Shown here: piece after piece, positions 6,275-14,965 of the stretch
How positions within the stretch are numbered: position 1 is the stretch's first letter
How the letters are laid out: each line of letters starts with the position of its first letter
From: Fumia sp045645505
GTDB lineage: Bacteria; Bacillota; Clostridia; Oscillospirales; Ruminococcaceae
NCBI GenBank assembly: GCA_045645505.1
Contig: JAZRIW010000015.1
Coordinates: 1-35,603, forward strand
Direction of reading: 5' to 3'
Length of the DNA: 35,603 bases
Position numbers and translations under genes: made by a program
Notes under the pieces: model-generated
What the model was told of the DNA's origin: nothing
Database searches by the model: none
What the model saw: only the letters and a program-made list of their open reading frames with translations

Positions 6275-8221
6275 ATGTTTTTTAAAAAGTCAAAAACTCC
6301 TTCAACTGCTGAACCAATGGATTTAGATTCAGTAATGAAAAAATTTGACCGAGAGTCAAATACAAGGATCTGGGAAGGAAAACCAAAAATTTTCATTGAC
6401 ACGATACTAACATTCTTTTCTCTTTTTTGCATATATGTAACTTTATTTGCAAGCTGGCTTGAAGAAATTCGTCTTACCACCTTTGTTGCCTTTATCATTT
6501 TAATAGGCTACTTGGTTTACCCCATTAAAAAGGGTACACAAAAAGTTAATTCAATGCCCTGGTATGACATTATTTTTATGCTCTGTGGCACCGGTGCATT
6601 TTTATATTTTACAACCAACGCTATTACAATAATTCAGCAGGGAAGTAAGTTTGAATGGTATCAGATAACAATAGGTATTATCGGTATTCTGTCTTTAGCT
6701 GAGCTTTGCAGAAGAAGTGTCGGATTACCAATAGTTATAGTTGCAGGTGCATTTTTAATCTATGCATTTATCTGGGGACTCCGTAACCCTACTTTCTGGG
6801 GAAAAATCACCTATATCGTACATTACCTTTTCTATGGAAAAGAAGGTATTTTATCAACCCCTATCAATGTTTGTTCAAAATTCATCGTGGTCTTTATCAT
6901 ATTCGGTGCATTTCTGGAAAGAACCGGTATTGCGGATTTCTTTATTAAAATAAGTAACTCTATTGTAGGCGGCTTCTCAGGCGGACCTGCAAAAGTTGCT
7001 GTAGTAGTTAGTGCATTAGAGGGGATGGTTTCGGGATCATCTGTTGCAAACACTGTAGGTTCCGGCTCAGTTACTATTCCTTTGATGAAAAAAACAGGCT
7101 ACAAACCTGAATTCGCAGCTGCATCCGAAGCGGCTGCATCAACCGGAGGACAGATAATGCCTCCTATTATGGGTGCTGCAGCATTTTTAATGGCTGATTA
7201 CCTGGCAATTCCATACAGTAACATAACCTTAAGAGCAATATTACCCGCAATTTTATATTTTGCAGGTGTATTTATTGCAGTTCATCTTGAAGCTAAAAAA
7301 GAAGGGCTTAAAGGCCTCACAAGAGCTGAACTTCCCAGATTTTTACCACTTTTAAAACAATCTTATTTGCTTTTACCTTTGATAGTTTTAGTATATCTTG
7401 TGAGTACAAGTCAGCGTTCCATTCAATATGCAGCCGCAATATCAATCGTTGTGGCAATAGTGGTAGGCCTTTTTAATAAGGAAGACAGAATAACACCAAA
7501 GAAGATATTTGATGCTTTTGCGGCAGGTGGAAAGGGAATGATCTCCGTTGCTGCGGCATGTGGTGTTGCAGGCATTATTGCAGGTACAATTACAATGACA
7601 GGCCTTGCCAATATGGTATTTAACGGAATTGTTGCACTTGCAGGAAATCAGATTATAGTAGCATTATTCCTTACTATGGTTTGCTGTATCATTCTTGGTA
7701 TGGGTGTTCCGACTACTGCTAATTACTGCATTATGGCGGCAACCTGTGCTCCAATTCTTGTTCGTATGGGCCTTCCCCCGATTGCAGCTCATTTCTTTGT
7801 ATTCTATTTTGGAATAGTAGCAGATTTGACTCCGCCCGTCGCATTGGCGTCATACGCAGGTGCTGCTATTGCCCAGGCTAACCCTATGAAAACAGCTATA
7901 ACTTCTACAAAACTTGCTATCGGAGCATTCATTGTTCCTTATATCTTTGCATTAAATCCCGCAATGCTCTTTATCGATACCTCTGTTTTAGAGGTTATAC
8001 TGATAAGCATAACCTCATTGGTAGGCATGTACGCTGTAGCATCGTCTTTACAAGGATATATGCTTTGCAATATGTTGTGGATACAGAAAATATTAAGCTT
8101 AATCGGCGGTTTGTTCCTGATTTATCCGGGCTATATAACCGATTTAATAGGTCTTTCTATATTCTTACTGGTTGTTTTAACTCAATTTATAGAGAAAAAA
8201 AGAAAGTTAAAAGTCGTTTAA
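6275..8221 (+). CDS. TRAP transporter fused permease (4TM + 12TM)
   Basis: This 648-residue, very hydrophobic protein combines a DctQ-like N-terminal segment (about residues 35-160) with a DctM-like large subunit, as is usual for TAXI systems. Conserved DctM-type stretches include GGPAKVAVVVSALEGMVSGS, TGGQIMPPIMGAAAF and ILGMGVPTTANYC. It couples an ion gradient to uptake of the ligand held by the preceding lipoprotein. TAGGAG lies in front of the start. Both genes belong to the operon starting at 5146, followed after 25 bp by a small lipoprotein. Confidence 0.93.
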   Translation: MFFKKSKTPSTAEPMDLDSVMKKFDRESNTRIWEGKPKIFIDTILTFFSLFCIYVTLFASWLEEIRLTTFVAFIILIGYLVYPIKKGTQKVNSMPWYDIIFMLCGTGAFLYFTTNAITIIQQGSKFEWYQITIGIIGILSLAELCRRSVGLPIVIVAGAFLIYAFIWGLRNPTFWGKITYIVHYLFYGKEGILSTPINVCSKFIVVFIIFGAFLERTGIADFFIKISNSIVGGFSGGPAKVAVVVSALEGMVSGSSVANTVGSGSVTIPLMKKTGYKPEFAAASEAAASTGGQIMPPIMGAAAFLMADYLAIPYSNITLRAILPAILYFAGVFIAVHLEAKKEGLKGLTRAELPRFLPLLKQSYLLLPLIVLVYLVSTSQRSIQYAAAISIVVAIVVGLFNKEDRITPKKIFDAFAAGGKGMISVAAACGVAGIIAGTITMTGLANMVFNGIVALAGNQIIVALFLTMVCCIILGMGVPTTANYCIMAATCAPILVRMGLPPIAAHFFVFYFGIVADLTPPVALASYAGAAIAQANPMKTAITSTKLAIGAFIVPYIFALNPAMLFIDTSVLEVILISITSLVGMYAVASSLQGYMLCNMLWIQKILSLIGGLFLIYPGYITDLIGLSIFLLVVLTQFIEKKRKLKVV

Positions 8222-8246
8222 AAATATTTAAATTAGGTGGATTATT

Positions 8247-8615
8247 ATGAAAAAAATATTTAAAAGATTATTAGCAGGAATGCTTTGCTTAGCTATTATG
8301 ATAAGTTTTGCATCTTGTGTTCAAAACAAAAGTGAATTGGAAGCAGCTTACAATAATGCAGTTGAAGAATTCAACGAATTAGCTGAATTTGTGAATAAAA
8401 ATCTTGATTATGTAGAACAGGAAACTGTTGATGAACTCAATAAAAAAGCTGATTTATTAGCACTTTACAAAAAACAAATCGAAAGTAATGAAAAAATTTC
8501 CGAGGAAACTGAAAACAATATGCTCACCTGGTTAAATAATGATTTTGCTAATTTCTGTGAAGAAGCTAAAACAGAACTTGAGAAAACTATTAATGAAGTG
8601 ACAGAAGCTGAATAA
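8247..8615 (+). CDS. Small coiled-coil lipoprotein of the TRAP operon
   Basis: This 122-residue protein has a signal peptide and lipobox (FASC, Cys24) strikingly like that of the TAXI receptor, LAGxLC...FASC with the cysteine at the same residue. The mature part is acidic and almost entirely predicted helical or coiled coil (heptad-like LEAAYNNAVEEFNELAEF and KTELEKTINEVTEAE). I do not recognise a family. It follows the permease by 25 bp with its own AGGTGG site and precedes the operon terminator, so an accessory role at the outer face of the membrane is plausible but unproven. Confidence 0.8.
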   Translation: MKKIFKRLLAGMLCLAIMISFASCVQNKSELEAAYNNAVEEFNELAEFVNKNLDYVEQETVDELNKKADLLALYKKQIESNEKISEETENNMLTWLNNDFANFCEEAKTELEKTINEVTEAE

Positions 8616-8650
8616 AAAAAGGCTATGGCAAATTGCCATAGCCTTTTTTT
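8614..8650. terminator. Bidirectional terminator between convergent operons
   Basis: A nearly perfect hairpin of about 18 bp (8614-8631 with 8633-8650) has an A run on one side and a T run on the other. It serves the TRAP operon on the plus strand and the nag operon on the minus strand. Its end overlaps the minus-strand stop codon at 8649-8651. Confidence 0.9.
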
Positions 8651-9632
8651 AACCCAAAATCGCACAAGTCTGTACTTTTAAAGTCTGTTCAGAAGAATTG
8701 AGATATTCTACAGTATTTTTCTTCTCACCTTTTATGTCTTCAATAAAGTTATCAAGATAATCCTTATCACCTGAAACAGCATTTACATATTCCACCTCAG
8801 TGGCACCATTTATGTAAAGTGAAAGATTATCTGAAGAATTATCAAAAATCATATACCCCTTATTTCCTATAAGCTCAAATCTCCAGTAAGTAGGCATATT
8901 GTAATCAAAGCTATCGGGTGAAGCGTATGACACATCAGCAATAACTCCTGCACCATTTCCCATTTTAAGCATAAACTGTGCACTGTCTAAAAAATCAGGC
9001 TCCTTATCAGCATAGAAATTCCAGCAACGGGAACCAATAACTTTTTCGACATCACTTTTTGTAAATAATCTTGCAATATCAATTCCATGAATTGCAATAT
9101 CGTTAATAACACCGCCGTGTTTTCCTTTTTCGAAATACCAGTCGGGACGAGTACCGTAATAAAGCGGATGTTGTCCTTCAAAATTTATGTTATTAACCTT
9201 TCCGATTTTGCCTTCGTTTAATAATTTAGCTGCAGTAACAACCTTGGGGTTATCACGCAAATCAAGCATAACACCTACTGCAAGATTTTTTTCTTTCGCA
9301 AGCTTTTTAATTTTTTTAAATTCCTTTAAAGAAGTGCAAAGTGGCTTATCAGCTATGACATGCTTGCCCGCTTTCAAAGCTTTGATAGCAAGTGCACCTC
9401 TATCACCATAACAAGCGCCAATCGCAACTGCATCGATACTATCATCTGCAATAAGTGCATCAAAAGTTTCGTGAGTCATAGTAACATTGTTTTTAATTGC
9501 AGCTTCTCTGGCAGCAGCATCTTCTTCACAACAAGCTACTATTTCAATACCTTCTTTTGTCTGTGCGCGATTATACACAGAAAAAATATGACCGTGTCTG
9601 AATCCTAAAACACCAAGACGAATATTTGACAT
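8649..9632 (-). CDS. Gfo/Idh/MocA-family oxidoreductase
   Basis: This 327-residue NAD(P)-dependent dehydrogenase has an N-terminal Rossmann fold (IRLGVLGFRHGHIFSVY), a middle region AGKHVIADKPLCTS with the family lysine of the 'EKP' motif (here DKP), and a GGVINDIAIHGIDIARLF active-site helix. An upstream in-frame ATG at 9659 would overlap nagA; the ATG at 9630-9632 has a perfect AGGAGG site and is chosen. It is the last gene of the nag operon, 10 bp after nagA. The family oxidises or reduces sugars and inositols, so a role in amino-sugar or related sugar conversion is inferred from context only. Confidence 0.88.
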   Translation of the reverse strand: MSNIRLGVLGFRHGHIFSVYNRAQTKEGIEIVACCEEDAAAREAAIKNNVTMTHETFDALIADDSIDAVAIGACYGDRGALAIKALKAGKHVIADKPLCTSLKEFKKIKKLAKEKNLAVGVMLDLRDNPKVVTAAKLLNEGKIGKVNNINFEGQHPLYYGTRPDWYFEKGKHGGVINDIAIHGIDIARLFTKSDVEKVIGSRCWNFYADKEPDFLDSAQFMLKMGNGAGVIADVSYASPDSFDYNMPTYWRFELIGNKGYMIFDNSSDNLSLYINGATEVEYVNAVSGDKDYLDNFIEDIKGEKKNTVEYLNSSEQTLKVQTCAILG

Positions 9633-9642
9633 AATAATCCTC

Positions 9643-10785
9643 CTATTTTCCCAAAACAAATACTTTTTCTATATTAATATCATCATCAAAAATTACAATA
9701 TCAGCATCATAACCTTTTTTAAGGGCACCCGTATTTTTAAGCCCCATAACCCTTGCAGGATTTTCAGTTATCATCTTGACCGCTGAAATAAGTGGAATCT
9801 GAGCCTCTTTAATACATACTCTTAAAAGTCTGTCGGTAGTTGCTATACTACCTGCAAAAGCCGTTCTGTCAGGAAGTTTTGCAACTCCGTCTTCAACTAT
9901 AAAGTTAAAGCCGATGGGGGCAGGGTATCCCTCATCACAACCTGCAGCGGCAATAGCATCCGTAACAAGACAAATTTCATCATCGCCCTTGATTTTATAA
10001 ATCATCTTAATAAGGTCCGGTGGTAAATGCTTTCCGTCAGCAATAATTTCAACTACAATGTCATCATAAAGATAGGCAGTTTCAATAATCCCTAGTCGCC
10101 TGAAGCCATGATCCCTTGTGATAGTCGAAGTGCAGGAATAAAGATGAGTTATAAGTTTGCAGCCCTCATTATAAGCTTTCATACAGTCATCATAAATAGC
10201 ATCTGAGTGCCCGATTGCGGAAACGATGCCTTTATCTTTCAAGTATCTGGAAAACTCCATATCCTCATCCAGTTCAGGAGCATAACTCCACCGAGAAATA
10301 AGTCCGTCAAAATCCCTCAAAATACTTTCATATTGTTCTTTTTTAGGAGGGGTTATAATATCAGCAGACTGAGCACCACATTGATTCAATGAAAAATAAG
10401 GGCCCTCCATATGAACGCCATTAAATCTAACCTTAGAAAGATTCTGCTTTTTAAAACTACGCAAATTTGAAAGCGATTTATAATATACCTCGGTGCTGTA
10501 AGAAGAAAGCGTAGGATAAATTGTAGTGGTACCATGTGATAAATGAAAATCAAGAATTTTTTTAATATCTTCAACATCAGCAGTAGAAAAATCCAATCCC
10601 GCACCACCATGGACATGAATGTCTATAAATCCGGGAGCAACAATTTTTTCACTGGCATCAATCTCCACATCAAACGGCAATTCATTATTTGTTATATCCT
10701 CAATTATACTGTCGTTTATATAAAGATACCCATCAAAAAAACTGTCATCTTTAATTATACGTTTACTTTTAATTCTTGTAATCAT
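9643..10785 (-). CDS. nagA: N-acetylglucosamine-6-phosphate deacetylase
   Basis: NagA hydrolyses GlcNAc-6-P to glucosamine-6-P and acetate. All the metal and substrate landmarks of this amidohydrolase are present in its 380 residues: FIDIHVHGGAG, HMEGPYF, AIGHSDA, THLYSC (usually THLFN), LVTDAIAAAG and the C-terminal NPARVMGLKNTGALKKGYDADIV (only partly quoted elsewhere as NPARVMGL). Its start overlaps the nagB stop by 4 bp (ATGA), and an AGGAGG site lies 9 bp upstream. It works directly before NagB, and after NanE for sialic-acid-derived ManNAc-6-P. Confidence 0.95.
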   Translation of the reverse strand: MITRIKSKRIIKDDSFFDGYLYINDSIIEDITNNELPFDVEIDASEKIVAPGFIDIHVHGGAGLDFSTADVEDIKKILDFHLSHGTTTIYPTLSSYSTEVYYKSLSNLRSFKKQNLSKVRFNGVHMEGPYFSLNQCGAQSADIITPPKKEQYESILRDFDGLISRWSYAPELDEDMEFSRYLKDKGIVSAIGHSDAIYDDCMKAYNEGCKLITHLYSCTSTITRDHGFRRLGIIETAYLYDDIVVEIIADGKHLPPDLIKMIYKIKGDDEICLVTDAIAAAGCDEGYPAPIGFNFIVEDGVAKLPDRTAFAGSIATTDRLLRVCIKEAQIPLISAVKMITENPARVMGLKNTGALKKGYDADIVIFDDDINIEKVFVLGK

Positions 10786-11549
10786 AGTTTAAGACCTCCT
10801 GCACTGTCAGCATCACAGTACATAATTGCATTATCGTGAAGTCTTAAAACAGTAGCAGGACAATGTTCATCAATTTTATCAGTTGTAATGGTTTCATTTA
10901 CAGCCCATGCCTTTGTTTTGCAAGGAACACTGCAAAACATATATGTAGCACGGGTAAGTGCAGGTACTGTAAGGGTAAGTGCAAATTTCGGAACAGAATC
11001 AATATCAGGAAAACAACCATCATTCACCTGTTGATTTCTGCAAACCTCATCAAGCTGTGCGGGTTTCACCAACACCTTATCGTTAAAATCAGCAACGCCG
11101 GGGTCATTGAATGCGATATGTCCATTTTCACCAATGCCTAAAATTACAATATCAGTTTTATATTCTGTAAGTAAAGATGAATATCTTTCACATTCCTCTT
11201 TAATACTTTCAGCTTCACAATTAATATAATTTATACTTTTAAACGGTGCTAATTTAAAAATATGATCATTTAAGTATTCAGCAAATCTCGCAGGAGAAGA
11301 TTTTGGAAGCCCTATATACTCATCCATATGAAAAGCGTTTATTTTTTCCCAGCTTATACCTTCTTCTTTAAGCAAGTGCTTTAAGGTATCATTTTGTGAA
11401 GGAGCTGCTGCAAAAATAATATTGATTTCATCTTTTTCTGTCTGAAGTTTTCTGATTGCATCAGCAATATCTTTTGCCGCAACCATACCCATTTCATCAC
11501 GGGTATCAGAAATTTTTACAGTCAATTTATCTTTTTTAAGTATTTTCAT
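10782..11549 (-). CDS. nagB: Glucosamine-6-phosphate deaminase
   Basis: NagB converts glucosamine-6-P to fructose-6-P and ammonia, feeding amino sugars into glycolysis. The 255 residues carry the signature NAFHMDEYIGL and the catalytic GIGENGHIAFNDP. Length is normal for the family. It has an AAGGAG site, follows the upstream oxidoreductase by 10 bp and is translationally coupled to nagA. Confidence 0.95.
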   Translation of the reverse strand: MKILKKDKLTVKISDTRDEMGMVAAKDIADAIRKLQTEKDEINIIFAAAPSQNDTLKHLLKEEGISWEKINAFHMDEYIGLPKSSPARFAEYLNDHIFKLAPFKSINYINCEAESIKEECERYSSLLTEYKTDIVILGIGENGHIAFNDPGVADFNDKVLVKPAQLDEVCRNQQVNDGCFPDIDSVPKFALTLTVPALTRATYMFCSVPCKTKAWAVNETITTDKIDEHCPATVLRLHDNAIMYCDADSAGGLKL

Positions 11550-11559
11550 ATTTTTCTCC

Positions 11560-12585
11560 TTAATTTATAGTTACAACTTTTTCATCTTTTGAAGATGAAT
11601 ATATAGCATTGATAGTTCTAACTGATTTATAGCCTTCTGCTAAGGGAATAAATGGCTGAGTGCCATTTTTCAAAGCATCGATAAAATCCTGAATCTGCAT
11701 AGCATGGCCGTCATTTGAAATAGCCTTCGGATCATTGAACCCAAAATTTCCATTAATTTCAGTTTTTGATTTGACAGTATAATTTTTATCCTCAAGGTCG
11801 CATCTTATTATAGCATCATCCTCTAAGGTAACTGTACCTTTTGTGCCTGAAATAGTAAGCATTCTGGGATATCCATTATAAACTGCAGTAGAACTTTGAA
11901 CAACAGCCAAAGAACCATTTGTAAACTCTATTGTAGCAGTAGCAGTGTCTTCTGCTTCCATATCATGAGCAAGTGTATTAACAGTCCCGAAAACTCTCTT
12001 CACATCACCCATAAGGAACAAAAGAATATCAAGGCCATGAATTCCCTGGTTCATAAGTGAACCCCCGTCAAGCTCCCATCTTCCGCGCCAGCTGCTGGAA
12101 TCATAATATTCCTGTGAACGATAATATTTCATCAGAAGATCCGCTGTTATTATTTTACCTAATTTTCCCTCAACGATTAATTTTTTTACCTCTCTTACTG
12201 AAGAAGAAAAACGCAGCTGTGAAACAACACCGGCACAGATTCCTTTTTCCTTTGCCATTTTTATAATTCTTTCACAATCTTCATTTTTAATTGCGAGAGG
12301 TTTTTCAATCAAAAGATGTTTGCCTGCCTCAATAGTCTTAATAGCGCAACTTGCGTGAAATCCACTGGGAGTACAGATACAAACCGCATCGATTTCATTG
12401 GAATTAAGCATTTCTTCAGGAGAAGCAAACGCTTTTATTTCATACTTTTCGGCAAAATTCTTTGCACTTTCGTAATTTACATCAGCGGCACCAACTAAAC
12501 TTCCGCCATTCGACATTAAAATTGCCTTGGCATGCCAATCTGCGATAACTCCGCAACCTAAAACACCAAATCTTACAGTACTCAT
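11560..12585 (-). CDS. Gfo/Idh/MocA-family oxidoreductase
   Basis: This 341-residue NAD(P)-binding dehydrogenase has VRFGVLGCGVIADWHAKAI at the start, the AGKHLLIEKPLAI motif with the EKP lysine, and a WELDGGSLMNQGIHGLDILL helix with the family histidine. It is more canonical than its relative at the far end of the operon and not a recent duplicate of it. It starts 3 bp after the AraC gene stop with AAGGAG upstream. Substrate unknown; a sugar or sugar-acid derivative linked to amino-sugar use is the contextual guess. Confidence 0.9.
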   Translation of the reverse strand: MSTVRFGVLGCGVIADWHAKAILMSNGGSLVGAADVNYESAKNFAEKYEIKAFASPEEMLNSNEIDAVCICTPSGFHASCAIKTIEAGKHLLIEKPLAIKNEDCERIIKMAKEKGICAGVVSQLRFSSSVREVKKLIVEGKLGKIITADLLMKYYRSQEYYDSSSWRGRWELDGGSLMNQGIHGLDILLFLMGDVKRVFGTVNTLAHDMEAEDTATATIEFTNGSLAVVQSSTAVYNGYPRMLTISGTKGTVTLEDDAIIRCDLEDKNYTVKSKTEINGNFGFNDPKAISNDGHAMQIQDFIDALKNGTQPFIPLAEGYKSVRTINAIYSSSKDEKVVTIN

Positions 12586-12588
12586 TTC

Positions 12589-13461
12589 TTATCTCCTTTT
12601 TAATTCTTTTTGTTTTTCATTAAGATAATTTTTAGGTGAAACACCTAAGGCTTTTTTAAAACATCTGCAAAAATATGCTTCCTCGGAAAATCCTACTTCC
12701 TCCGCAATTTGTCTTATCAAAAGGTCCGAGCTTTCAAGCAAAAAAAGCGCCTTATTGATTCTGAGACTATTTATATACGAAATTGGAGTTTCTTTCGTAA
12801 GTTCTTTGAAAACTCTGCAAAAATGTGATTCGCTCATAAAGCATTTTTCTGCAATAGTTTTTAATTTTATCTGCTCATTAAAATGTGAATGCATATATGA
12901 AAGTGCAATATTCATAATTTCCTTGTGACGGGAAACCTTACTGTTTGTCACAGATTTTGTCTTATTATGAGCGTAACTTTTTAAAACTGAAAAGAACGAA
13001 AAAAAAGCACCCAGTGAAAGTAATAAGTCCTCTTTCGGTAAGGCTAAGAATAATTCATCAGCATATTTTCTTATTAAATAGTCATTTTTTATCAGATTAT
13101 TAAATTTCACAGTTAAATTTTCAGAAGAAAACAAACCATGTTTAAGAGTGGCATCATTAAAAATCCTCGATAAATCAATGCAAAGCAGATGATACTCCAC
13201 ACAACTATCAGACTCAAAGAGATTTGCATGATATTCATAAGGGTTTATCACCACAATATCCCCTTCTTCTGCCTTTAATATATGAGTGCCAAAATTTATC
13301 GACAACGAACCTGAAACAATGTATTTTATTTCCATCGATTCATGCCATGCCAAGTTATAAAAATCATTTTCGTTAACTTTTTTGTTCAGCGCATAAAAAA
13401 AAGGGGACCCGTCTTTAAAAGGAATATCTATTTCATGTTTGATTTCAGTGGGAAAAGACAT
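12589..13461 (-). CDS. AraC-family regulator heading the nag operon
   Basis: This 290-residue protein has a cupin sensor (HESMEIKYIVSGSLSINFG ... EGDIVVINPYEYHANLF) and a C-terminal AraC double helix-turn-helix (about residues 188-288, ESHFCRVFKELTKETPISYI and EEAYFCRCFKKALGVSPKNY). It is the first gene of the minus-strand operon, so it is co-transcribed with nagB, nagA and both oxidoreductases and probably controls its own promoter. Amino-sugar operons in Firmicutes are more often run by GntR- or ROK-type repressors, so an AraC activator here is a variation. Confidence 0.9.
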   Translation of the reverse strand: MSFPTEIKHEIDIPFKDGSPFFYALNKKVNENDFYNLAWHESMEIKYIVSGSLSINFGTHILKAEEGDIVVINPYEYHANLFESDSCVEYHLLCIDLSRIFNDATLKHGLFSSENLTVKFNNLIKNDYLIRKYADELFLALPKEDLLLSLGAFFSFFSVLKSYAHNKTKSVTNSKVSRHKEIMNIALSYMHSHFNEQIKLKTIAEKCFMSESHFCRVFKELTKETPISYINSLRINKALFLLESSDLLIRQIAEEVGFSEEAYFCRCFKKALGVSPKNYLNEKQKELKRR

Positions 13462-13494
13462 ATGATCACCATCCTTTTTAAAATACTCTCTTTC

Positions 13495-13523
13495 ATTATA
13501 TACTTATTTTTTCGTGTAATCAA
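13495..13523 (-). promoter_or_regulatory. Promoter of the araC-idh-nagB-nagA-idh operon
   Basis: On the minus strand TTGATT (13518-13523), a 17-bp spacer and TATAAT (13495-13500), 33 bp upstream of the start codon. The rest of the 237-bp intergenic region is AT-rich and carries the divergent malic enzyme promoter. Confidence 0.75.
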
Positions 13524-13615
13524 GGACAATTTAGATAGTTTTTTTGGATAATTTTGATTTTTTTCAAATATTAAAAACAAAATCGCAAATAAAACTTATA
13601 CAAATTTTTTAAAAA

Positions 13616-13645
13616 TGTGCACAACCCATATTTTTATGATATAAT
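13616..13645 (+). promoter_or_regulatory. Promoter of the malic enzyme gene
   Basis: TATAAT at 13640-13645 is preceded by an extended TG (13637-13638). The -35 region (near 13616-13622) is poor, as is typical for extended -10 promoters. Confidence 0.6.
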
Positions 13646-13698
13646 TAAAACAACAGATTGATTTATTATAAATTTATTAATGCAAAAGAGGTTTTAAA

Positions 13699-14871
13699 AT
13701 GAACATCAAAGAATTATCACTTAACAAACATCGCGAATGGAATGGAAAAATAGAAGTTATCTCCCGCACAAAAGTTGAAAACAGTAATGATTTATCAATC
13801 GCATATACTCCCGGTGTAGCAGAACCCTGTTTAGCCATCAAAGATGACGTTAATAAATCGTATGAGCTCACAAGACGTTCTAATTTAGTCGCTGTTATAA
13901 CAGATGGTTCAGCGGTTTTAGGCCTTGGAGATATAGGTCCTGAGGCAGGTATGCCGGTTATGGAAGGGAAATGCGTTCTCTTTAAAGAATTTGCAGACGT
14001 AGATGCCTTTCCCCTTTGTATAAAAACTAAAGATGTTGATGAACTTGTTAAAACTATTTACAATATTTCGGGCAGTTTTGGTGGCATCAATCTCGAAGAT
14101 ATCGCTGCCCCGAGATGCTTTGAGGTGGAAAGAAGATTAAAGGATCTTTGTGATATTCCTGTTTTCCACGATGACCAGCATGGTACCGCAATTGTTGTGG
14201 CAGCAGCACTCTTAAATGCACTTAAAGTAGTTAAGAAAAAAATTGATGAAATCAAACTTGTTATAAATGGTGCAGGAAGTGCAGGAACTGCGATTGCAAG
14301 TCACCTTTTAAGACTGGGCGTTAAAAACCTGATTTTATGTGACAAATTCGGAATCATCTGTGAAGGTATGGAAAATTTAAGCGATGCACACAAAGAAATG
14401 AGCCTTAAAACCAATCCCGAAAAACTTATGGGTACTCTTTCCGATGCACTTCGTGGTGCCGATGTATTTATCGGTGTTTCTGCTCCTGATATTGTGTCAG
14501 CAGAAGATATAAAAGCTATGGCAATAAATCCGATTGTATTCCCGTTGGCAAATCCCGTACCTGAAATTTCTCCCGACGTGGCATTATCAGCAGGAGCTGC
14601 AGTTGTAGGAACAGGACGCTCAGATTTCCCGAATCAAATCAACAATGTTCTGGCTTTCCCCGGAATTTTCAGAGGTGCTCTTGATGTAAGAGCATCGGAT
14701 ATAAACGAGGAAATGAAAATGGCAGCTTCCTATGCTATCGCCTCTCTTGTTTCTCCTGAGGAATTAAATGCACAGTATATTTTACCAAAAGCTTTTGATA
14801 AAAGAGTGGGAAAAGCTGTTTCCGAGGCAGTTGCAAAAGCTGCAAAAGACAGTAACATCGCAAGAAAATAA
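13699..14871 (+). CDS. Malic enzyme (oxaloacetate-decarboxylating malate dehydrogenase)
   Basis: The enzyme oxidatively decarboxylates malate to pyruvate and CO2 with NAD(P). The 390 residues cover the short bacterial form without the phosphotransacetylase extension. Motifs: SIAYTPGVAEPCLAI (catalytic Tyr36), GDIGPEAGMPVMEGK, FHDDQHGTAIV (metal-binding acidic residues) and the Rossmann INGAGSAGTAIA. Cofactor preference is not certain. It has an AAGAGG site and its own promoter. Together with PEP carboxykinase at 22131 it links C4 acids with pyruvate and PEP. Confidence 0.93.
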   Translation: MNIKELSLNKHREWNGKIEVISRTKVENSNDLSIAYTPGVAEPCLAIKDDVNKSYELTRRSNLVAVITDGSAVLGLGDIGPEAGMPVMEGKCVLFKEFADVDAFPLCIKTKDVDELVKTIYNISGSFGGINLEDIAAPRCFEVERRLKDLCDIPVFHDDQHGTAIVVAAALLNALKVVKKKIDEIKLVINGAGSAGTAIASHLLRLGVKNLILCDKFGIICEGMENLSDAHKEMSLKTNPEKLMGTLSDALRGADVFIGVSAPDIVSAEDIKAMAINPIVFPLANPVPEISPDVALSAGAAVVGTGRSDFPNQINNVLAFPGIFRGALDVRASDINEEMKMAASYAIASLVSPEELNAQYILPKAFDKRVGKAVSEAVAKAAKDSNIARK

Positions 14872-14965
14872 AAAGTGTTGCATAAATCAATATATAAAGC
14901 CGATAATTTTGTAGGAAAAACACTATAAATATATAACTTTATTTAAAATTAAAGGAGATATAAAA

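Noticed and set aside
12057..12266. Small plus-strand open frames opposite the nag operon, and similar shadows elsewhere
   Set aside because: They lie antisense to well-supported genes, lack ribosome binding sites and have residue content typical of shadow frames.
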